DNA of 21,766 nucleotides, from positions 1-21,766 of the forward strand of contig CAZKWF010000030.1 of assembly GCA_964556565.1 (NCBI GenBank). Reading direction: 5' to 3'. The stretch's first letter is position 1. Each line of letters starts with the position of its first letter. Source of the stretch: SOJZ01 sp964556565 (GTDB lineage: Archaea; Thermoproteota; Bathyarchaeia; Bathyarchaeales; Bathyarchaeaceae). Made by a program: the position numbers and the translations under genes. The notes beneath the pieces were generated by a model, which worked only from the letters and a program-made list of their open reading frames with translations, made no database searches and was not told the origin of the DNA. This document shows positions 1-4,576 of this stretch, piece by piece.

Positions 1-25
1 TTGCATGCATGTAAATCAGCTTGAC

Positions 26-1402
26 CTAGTGTACCATCATTTTTTCTTCGTACCTTCTAAGGTGTTCCGCAGCTTCTCCAATGTCCATGAAAAGCTTGTC
101 AACTTTCTCCACATCGTCAACGGTTACTTTTTTATGTTTCATCGACTTAGAGTTTTGTGAGGCTAGGCTGAGCAGTTGAACTGAGTATCTGAGAGAACTC
201 TTTGATCCAATTTCGGTGAGTTTTTCGAGAGCATCCTTCTCCAGCTTCACCTTCTCTTCACCAGATCGTATGTGCAGTATCTCTCTTATACTGTCTGGAT
301 CGTACTCATGTGTTGCAATGATCACGGAGCGGTCGACTAGATCTAAAGGAAAGCCTAGGGGACTCTTCACGTCGGTTCCTCGGATTCGTGCTATGCCCCG
401 ATTAGTGGCGAGGATAATGATGGGCACTAGCTCGCTTTCTATGGCTCGACCCAAAAAGCTGAAAGCTTCAAGGTCTAAGAGATGTGAGTCGTCGATGAAC
501 AGTACGCCTGGATGAATGAACGCCTTGCTCTCGTCGACTAATTTCTTTACCTGCTGATCCACCATCGTCCGAATCTCAGTGTCTATCTCCTTAGTTCCAG
601 CTCCTCCGAGGAACATTGAAAAGAACCCGCCTCCTGCCCGACTCTTAACATTGAGTTCATCCATGTCTGCCAACGTAAGTGGATAAACGAATTCTTTCTC
701 CTTCAAAACCTTTCCAGCAGGACGCCGTATCTTCCTACGCGTGTCCACATCATATTTTTTCCCTTTCGCACTTTCCAGACTGAGACCGAGATTGACCACT
801 CTCCCAGTTTCAGCGTCAATTTGCACTACGCTTCCTTCAGAAATGTTCTGTTGTATTATCTGCTGAGCTATAGTTGCCCCTGCCTCAATGGTCTTTTGCT
901 CTTTTTCTGTTTTCAATGTGAGACGAATGCTTTCAGGCACCTTTTGGTAAGGATTGTACGGATGCGGCGCCGTGACAATATCAGAGTGAGTGAGCTCGCC
1001 CTCGTATACCTTGCGTATCTCATGAACCTCAACACCTATACATTTCCGAATTGCCTCAATCAGTATCTCCGTCTTCTTACGCTCACTACTGTATATTTCG
1101 CTTCCACTCATCTGTATGAAGGGAACATTTGCACCCAACTCTCTGGAAACAGCAACCGCGATAGCCGTCTTGCCAGTTCCAGGTGGACCCGCCAAGATAA
1201 TGCTTTTGCCACTTAATTTCCCCTCTTGAATCATCTTCACAATTAAGCCAGCTGCTTCCCTAGCCTTTTCCTGCCCAACCATCCCATCTTTAATCTTAGC
1301 CGCGTTCGAATTCTCGTCGAGACCCAGTCCTTTTATGTGAGTATGAGCCCCGATCCTCTCAAAATGACGAACTTTGCCCGGAACCTCTCTAATCGTAGCC
1401 AT
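26..1402 (-). CDS. RuvB-like (TIP49/RuvBL family) AAA+ ATPase
   Basis: AAA+ ATPase of the TIP49/Rvb family, 458 aa from the ATG at 1402. Eukaryotic relatives form hexamers in chromatin remodelling and RNP assembly; the archaeal role is not settled. Visible are Walker A (GPPGTGKT, about residues 72-79), a long insertion between Walker A and B matching the family's OB-like domain II (about 120-280), Walker B (LFIDD, D304-D305), sensor 1 (ATNRG) and a sensor 2 arginine region (SLRYSVQLL). The Walker B catalytic Glu of eukaryotic Rvb proteins (DEVH) is Asp here (DDSH). A TTG two codons upstream (1408) is possible, but the GGGGAAGG before the ATG would sit too close to it. Divergent from the FAD oxidase, with a shared intergenic region. 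Family assignment is firm; cellular role is inference. Confidence 0.93.
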   Translation of the reverse strand: MATIREVPGKVRHFERIGAHTHIKGLGLDENSNAAKIKDGMVGQEKAREAAGLIVKMIQEGKLSGKSIILAGPPGTGKTAIAVAVSRELGANVPFIQMSGSEIYSSERKKTEILIEAIRKCIGVEVHEIRKVYEGELTHSDIVTAPHPYNPYQKVPESIRLTLKTEKEQKTIEAGATIAQQIIQQNISEGSVVQIDAETGRVVNLGLSLESAKGKKYDVDTRRKIRRPAGKVLKEKEFVYPLTLADMDELNVKSRAGGGFFSMFLGGAGTKEIDTEIRTMVDQQVKKLVDESKAFIHPGVLFIDDSHLLDLEAFSFLGRAIESELVPIIILATNRGIARIRGTDVKSPLGFPLDLVDRSVIIATHEYDPDSIREILHIRSGEEKVKLEKDALEKLTEIGSKSSLRYSVQLLSLASQNSKSMKHKKVTVDDVEKVDKLFMDIGEAAEHLRRYEEKMMVH

Positions 1403-1420
1403 AAACAACCTTCCCCTGAC

Positions 1421-1430
1421 AATTATAAAT
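1421..1430 (-). promoter_or_regulatory. TATA-like box for the RuvB-like gene
   Basis: On the minus strand an A/T box reading AATTTATAAT lies about 20-27 nt upstream of the ATG at 1402, which would give a nearly leaderless transcript. A second A/T stretch (about 1455-1473) could serve instead and would allow a leader that includes the GGGGAAGG element. Position-based call only. Confidence 0.4.
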
Positions 1431-1505
1431 TAACCACTGCATCTCACTAAAAACGAAAATATAAGATTTATTCATAAACCTCGACGAGAACACGTAGACA
1501 ATAGC

Positions 1506-1518
1506 AATATAATTAAAT
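1506..1518 (+). promoter_or_regulatory. TATA-like box for the FAD-linked oxidase
   Basis: The box AATATAATTAAAT is centred about 35 nt before the ATG at 1547. An archaeal start site some 25 nt downstream would leave a leader shorter than about 10 nt, and no Shine-Dalgarno motif is visible before the ATG. This suggests leaderless or near-leaderless translation. Confidence 0.45.
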
Positions 1519-1546
1519 CTTCATTTCTTTTCTACTGTGAACTAAT

Positions 1547-3229
1547 ATGCAGAGACATGAAATTTACGCCGAGAAACCGAGAAAAGACGCCCCTGGAACA
1601 TACCCTACCAGTTCAACCGAGCCAGCTACTATAGAAAATTATCTCACAGACGAATCACGACTAATCGCAGGAAAAGCCGAAAAAGTATTTTTTCCTCGAA
1701 CCGAAGCACACGTTGCCAAAATTCTTAGCGACGCAAACAAAAGGAAGACTCGCGTGACAATTTCTGGCGCAGGAACAGGCATTACAGGATCAAGGGTTCC
1801 TCAAGGCGGAATCGTACTCGCAACTGAGAAAATGACGAATGTTTTTGAACGAGGCTCAGAAGAAGACCCAACTGAGCACTCGGACTTGGGCGTAAAATAT
1901 ACCCTCTACATTCAAAAAGACGCAGAAAGAAACGAACACTATGCAATAGCTCCTCCAAGCATCCCCTTAGAAACTCTGAAAAAAATCTTCGAAGACAAGA
2001 ACCTCTGCTATCCACCCGACACAACGGAAATGACCGCACTGCTAGGCGGAACCGTAGCAACGAATGCATCGGGAGCACGAACATTCCATTACGGATGTAC
2101 AAGAGACTACGTCAGACGCTTAAGAGTAGTGCTACCTAATGGCGATGTTCTTGACATTAAACGTGGAAAAGTATTTGCCAGCGAAGAAAACCAGTTTGAT
2201 ATAATTCTGACGTCTGGAAAACGCATAACAGTCGCGTTACCCTCCTACACAATGCCAGATATAAAAAAGAACGCAGCGGGGTACTACACGAAACCTGGCA
2301 TGGACCTCATAGACCTTTTCATCGGATCAGAAGGAACACTAGGTGTTATCAGCGAAGTGGAAATCAAACTTGAAAATCAACCGAAAAATGTTCTCCCCGT
2401 TTTTGCACATTTCTCCAGCGAAAATGACGCCATAAAATTCGTGAAAAGCCTCAGAACCTTGTCTCGAAACAAAAAACCTGATGAAGTAGGAATTGACGCG
2501 TTATCCATAGAATTCCTTGACGAAAGGTCTATAGAACTGCTGAAAAAGAAATATCCACCATCAAAAATCCCAGCGAAATCAAAATCCGCCATATTTTTCG
2601 AACAAGAAATTCCGAACGAACAGGTTTTCAATGATTTGCTCAAGAGTTGTGTTAACCTGCTCGAAAGCTGTAACGTTCTCGACACAATGGCGTCTCTCGG
2701 AACAGACTGGCTGAAGGAAATAAAAGACATCAGACACGCATTACCCGAATCGATCAACACCATTGTACGCTCAAAAGGAGTTCACAAAGTGGCAACAGAC
2801 ATTGCAGTCCCAGAAAGAGCATTCAACAAAATGATGAGTTACTATCACGAGGTGGGAAAGAATTCAGGAATCTCATACGCAATTTTCGGCCACGTTGGAG
2901 ACAATCATCTGCACTTCAATTTCATACCCGAATCTAAAGAGGCCTTGGCACGCGCGGAAAGAGCATGTGCACTCCTTTTGAAGAAAGCGGTTGAGCTAGG
3001 GGGCACGATTACTGCCGAACATGGGGTTGGCAAGAAAACTTTCGTGGAGAACGGCGAAAGGAGACCCTATTTAGAGCTTATGTACGGCGTTGAAGGCCTG
3101 AAATCAGTTGCCAGAACAAAACATGCGTTTGACCCCAACCACATTCTGAATATAGGAAACATCATCCCAGCTTCTTACCTTGAAGATTTAAACGCGTGGA
3201 TGCCTCATAAATCCTGTACAGCGGCATAG
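1547..3229 (+). CDS. FAD-linked oxidase, GlcD / D-lactate dehydrogenase type
   Basis: Predicted flavoprotein 2-hydroxyacid dehydrogenase (glycolate or D-lactate type), 560 aa, soluble. The N-terminal FAD_binding_4 (PCMH) domain shows GAGTGITGSRVP and the GGTVATNASGARTFHYG segment; GSEGTLGVISEVEI follows near residue 260. The C-terminal FAD-oxidase_C domain has the FGHVGDNHLH and TAEHGVGKKT motifs and ends with the typical DPNHILNIGNII. At 560 aa it is longer than the roughly 460-aa GlcD proteins, with extra residues around 95-125 and 205-245 (including KNAAGYY). No GlcE, GlcF or iron-sulfur partner is encoded nearby, so the electron acceptor is unknown. Substrate cannot be told from sequence. 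It is monocistronic, followed by non-coding DNA. Confidence 0.88.
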   Translation: MQRHEIYAEKPRKDAPGTYPTSSTEPATIENYLTDESRLIAGKAEKVFFPRTEAHVAKILSDANKRKTRVTISGAGTGITGSRVPQGGIVLATEKMTNVFERGSEEDPTEHSDLGVKYTLYIQKDAERNEHYAIAPPSIPLETLKKIFEDKNLCYPPDTTEMTALLGGTVATNASGARTFHYGCTRDYVRRLRVVLPNGDVLDIKRGKVFASEENQFDIILTSGKRITVALPSYTMPDIKKNAAGYYTKPGMDLIDLFIGSEGTLGVISEVEIKLENQPKNVLPVFAHFSSENDAIKFVKSLRTLSRNKKPDEVGIDALSIEFLDERSIELLKKKYPPSKIPAKSKSAIFFEQEIPNEQVFNDLLKSCVNLLESCNVLDTMASLGTDWLKEIKDIRHALPESINTIVRSKGVHKVATDIAVPERAFNKMMSYYHEVGKNSGISYAIFGHVGDNHLHFNFIPESKEALARAERACALLLKKAVELGGTITAEHGVGKKTFVENGERRPYLELMYGVEGLKSVARTKHAFDPNHILNIGNIIPASYLEDLNAWMPHKSCTAA

Positions 3230-3427
3230 ACGAACAAACCGAGATACGAGAACATCTAATTCCACCGACTCAAAGACAAAGACCCCAATAGAACCCCACA
3301 TGCACACATAGATCTCACGTAATTCATATTGAAAACTCACGCAATCACCGCATAAACAAAGCCTCTACAACGCATAGAAACAAAAACAAAACCCAAAACA
3401 ACCCTGAAAACAGCCACCCTCCCCCCA

Positions 3428-3481
3428 TATAGGGGGTCTAAAGAGAGAGAATAACGCAAATAACTCAACATCATTCAAAAT
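3428..3481 (+). repeat. Imperfect direct repeat, copy 1
   Basis: Begins TATAGGGGGTCTAAAGAGAG and ends CATTCAAAAT, about 54 bp. It pairs with the copy starting at 3551 (start-to-start 123 bp): both have TATA, a run of G, TCTA, a GA-repeat, a CAAA-rich middle and the same terminal 10-mer, at nearly identical internal spacing. A partial copy (TATAGGGGGCTACCC) sits at 3511-3525. Confidence 0.55.
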
Positions 3482-3550
3482 AGACCATACCAAGGATATT
3501 TGACTGCAAATATAGGGGGCTACCCACCAATGCGCATACACACAAAAAAT

Positions 3551-3606
3551 TATAGGGGGGTCTAGAGAGAGACACAAACAATGTAGCAAACAAAAACATT
3601 CAAAAT
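3551..3606 (+). repeat. Imperfect direct repeat, copy 2
   Basis: Begins TATAGGGGGGTCTAGAGAGA and ends CATTCAAAAT at 3597-3606, about 56 bp, ending 25 bp before tRNA-Ala. It matches copy 1 at both ends, with small indels between. Origin unknown; it could be a local duplication or a regulatory/ncRNA element. Confidence 0.55.
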
Positions 3607-3631
3607 CAACTAACAAATCAAAAACCAGTAC

Positions 3632-3723
3632 GGGCCGGTAGTTCAGTTTGGTATGAACGCCGCCTTCGCATGCCAACCCGAAAAAGGCGGAAGCCGCGGG
3701 TTCAAATCCCGCCCGGTCCACCA
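3632..3723 (+). tRNA. tRNA-Ala(CGC) with one intron and encoded CCA
   Basis: Cloverleaf read by eye: acceptor GGGCCGG (3632-3638) with CCGGTCC (3713-3719, one G-U), D stem GTTC/GAAC, anticodon stem CCGCC (3660-3664)/GGCGG (3686-3690), T stem GCGGG/CCCGC around loop TTCAAAT, discriminator A (3720), CCA at 3721-3723. With the intron 3671-3684 removed, the anticodon loop is TTCGCAA, anticodon CGC for alanine. The gene matches archaeal alanine tRNAs in its acceptor and T arms. The antisense reading frame across it is spurious. Confidence 0.93.
3671..3684 (+). other. tRNA-Ala intron at position 37/38 (14 nt)
   Basis: The central helix TTCG (3665-3668) pairs with CGAA (3679-3682). The 3' bulge AAA (3683-3685) is cut after its second base and the 5' bulge CAT (3669-3671) after its second base, as the BHB rule predicts. 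The intron is so short that no distal helix forms; the 5' bulge merges into a 10-nt loop, a relaxed BHB. Confidence 0.85.
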
Positions 3724-3743
3724 AAAAACCCACAATAATTAAA

Positions 3744-3753
3744 GTTAATATAT
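3744..3753 (+). promoter_or_regulatory. TATA-like box for tRNA-Tyr
   Basis: GTTAATATAT lies about 35-40 nt before the first tRNA-Tyr base (3786), placing transcription start a few bases upstream of the mature 5' end. It lies between the two tRNA genes, so tRNA-Tyr may have its own promoter. Confidence 0.5.
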
Positions 3754-3816
3754 CTGTTTGGCTCCCCTATTTTCTTGGTCGGCAACGGGCGGTAGCTCAG
3801 CTTGGTAGAGCTTCCG

Positions 3817-3848
3817 AGCCAGCTTGGTCAAAACCAGCTGACGAAGAC
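3817..3848 (+). other. tRNA-Tyr intron 1, position 30/31 (32 nt)
   Basis: Central helix CTTC (3811-3814) pairs with GAAG (3843-3846). Bulges are CG|A (3815-3817) and AC|G (3847-3849). The distal stem CAGC/GCTG then TGGT/ACCA closes a CAAA loop with one bulged T. It sits inside the anticodon stem: only after removal is G31 next to G30 to make TCCGG. Confidence 0.88.
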
Positions 3849-3855
3849 GCTGTAG

Positions 3856-3905
3856 ACATCCACCCACGGTAGGTGTCACCCAGCCTACCAAGCATACATG
3901 CAGAC
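3856..3905 (+). other. tRNA-Tyr intron 2, canonical position 37/38 (50 nt)
   Basis: Central helix CTGT (3850-3853) pairs with GCAG (3900-3903, one G-U). Bulges are AG|A (3854-3856) and AC|A (3904-3906). The intron holds a perfect 6-bp hairpin GGTAGG/CCTACC. Cutting after the second bulge base restores loop CTGTAGA. Confidence 0.88.
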
Positions 3906-3921
3906 ACCGGATTGTCGCAGG

Positions 3922-3952
3922 AGAGCTGCGGGGCTAATCTCAGCTCGGCGAT
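3922..3952 (+). other. tRNA-Tyr intron 3, position 53/54 (31 nt)
   Basis: Central helix CGCA (3916-3919) faces GGCG (3947-3950): three Watson-Crick pairs and one A.G mismatch. Bulges are GG|A (3920-3922) and AT|T (3951-3953). The distal helix GAGCTG (3923-3928)/CAGCTC (3941-3946) is perfect and directly abuts bulge and helix. It splits the T stem from the T loop. Confidence 0.82.
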
Positions 3953-3958
3953 TTCAAA

Positions 3959-3981
3959 ATGAAGGTTTCACTTCATGAAAG
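3959..3981 (+). other. tRNA-Tyr intron 4, position 59/60 (23 nt)
   Basis: Central helix TTCA (3953-3956) pairs perfectly with TGAA (3976-3979). Bulges are AA|A (3957-3959) and AG|T (3980-3982). Distal helix TGAAG/CTTCA closes a GTTTCA loop. Removal joins TTCAAA to T, giving T loop TTCAAAT. Confidence 0.88.
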
Positions 3982-4001
3982 TCCTGCCCGCCCGACCACC
4001 A

Positions 4002-4237
4002 ATATTTCTAGGCATATTCAGAAGAAGCTCGCTTTGGATTCATGCGAATACACAGAGCATAATATAACGTTGACTTAGACGAGATATTGTCTGTTGACTT
4101 GAAAATAGGAATTGAAATCTGCACTCGGAGTTCATAAGGCTTATCCTAAATGTTCTCGAGATTTAAGAGATACTATGCTCGAGGGGTTCTCTCTTGGATT
4201 TATCGACGTTCCCGTCAATGGTTAAAGGTTTCCTAAG
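4002..4237. other. Intergenic region before the signalling operon
   Basis: No gene or further tRNA seen. Two CTCGAG palindromes flank a short A/T stretch (about 4153-4182). A weak TTTATC (about 4198-4203) could be a TATA element for the downstream operon, but the match is poor. Confidence 0.5.
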
Positions 4238-4576
4238 GTGAATGGAGTGAATTTTGAGAAAACTTTGCTTAGAGCGGTTGACGATGGATTGCTTCTCTTA
4301 GGGGAGACTCCGAGAAAGGCTATATACTATCATCTTAACGAAAAATTTCAATTGGAAAGGGAAAACATCCTTGAAGAAATTGAGGAATTCGCTCAAGCAT
4401 TGAATGCCATTTTTGGTTCTGGAGCAGGGCTCATTGAGAAGTTTATTGTCAAAGAACTCTATCATGGACTCAAATTTCACTTTGAAGAGAAGATGAATTT
4501 TGAATTTGCCGATTATGTTAGGCAAGCTGAACAAAGTGCAAGCAACAAGAAACAAAAGGGGGAACGTCGGACTTGA
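4238..4576 (+). CDS. Small NitrOD5-like helical protein
   Basis: 112 aa from GTG 4238; a second in-frame GTG at 4247 is preceded by GGTGA (4237-4241) at 5-nt spacing and is probably the real start (109 aa). The pattern RAVDDGLLLLGETPRKAIYYHL, then EEIEEFAQALNAIFGSGAG and IVKELY, resembles the archaeal NitrOD5 output domain (a two-component-associated domain described from Nitrosopumilus); recognised from memory, not searched. No membrane segment; charged tail. Its stop TGA overlaps the kinase's TTG start, so the two are translationally coupled and it probably works with the kinase as partner, regulator or output. Molecular function is unknown. Confidence 0.75.
   Translation: MNGVNFEKTLLRAVDDGLLLLGETPRKAIYYHLNEKFQLERENILEEIEEFAQALNAIFGSGAGLIEKFIVKELYHGLKFHFEEKMNFEFADYVRQAEQSASNKKQKGERRT

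Larger units (their letters stand above)
3230..3631. other. Non-coding A/C-rich intergenic region
   Basis: About 400 bases without a supportable gene between the FAD oxidase stop and tRNA-Ala. The plus strand is strongly A/C biased, broken by three G-runs each preceded by TATA (near 3428, 3511 and 3551). A short hairpin is possible at about 3422-3436 (CCCCC, loop ATATA, GGGGG). The only structured content I see is the imperfect direct repeat listed separately. No clear TATA box stands at the expected distance before tRNA-Ala. Confidence 0.7.
3786..3998 (+). tRNA. tRNA-Tyr(GTA) interrupted by four introns, encoded CCA
   Basis: Five exons (3786-3816, 3849-3855, 3906-3921, 3953-3958, 3982-3998) join to a 77-nt tRNA including CCA. 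Acceptor CGGGCGG/CCGCCCG gives C1-G72, typical of archaeal tRNA-Tyr. D stem GCTC/GAGC with loop AGCTTGGTA, anticodon stem TCCGG/CCGGA, loop CTGTAGA (anticodon GTA), variable TTGTC, T stem GCAGG/CCTGC with loop TTCAAAT, A73, CCA at 3996-3998. Every stem is fully paired after splicing and none can form completely without removing introns. The introns total 136 nt; 213 minus 136 gives 77. All four junctions sit in BHB-like geometry cut after the second bulge base. A second CCA follows directly (3999-4001). Derived by hand; no covariance model was run. Confidence 0.9.

Noticed and set aside
821..1216. 131-aa plus-strand frame
   Set aside because: Lies wholly inside the RuvB-like gene on the opposite strand, with no domain or ribosome site.
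2377..2763. 128-aa minus-strand frame
   Set aside because: Shadow of the FAD oxidase; composition is that of an antisense frame.
3365..3733. 122-aa antisense frame over tRNA-Ala containing VDRAGFEPAASA
   Set aside because: This is the well-known spurious translation of the complement of a tRNA T arm and acceptor; the rest is low-complexity A/C-rich DNA read backwards.
4002..4237. Split-tRNA half or extra tRNA after tRNA-Tyr
   Set aside because: No T-arm, D-arm or acceptor complement visible; the second CCA at 3999-4001 is just a repeat of the tail.
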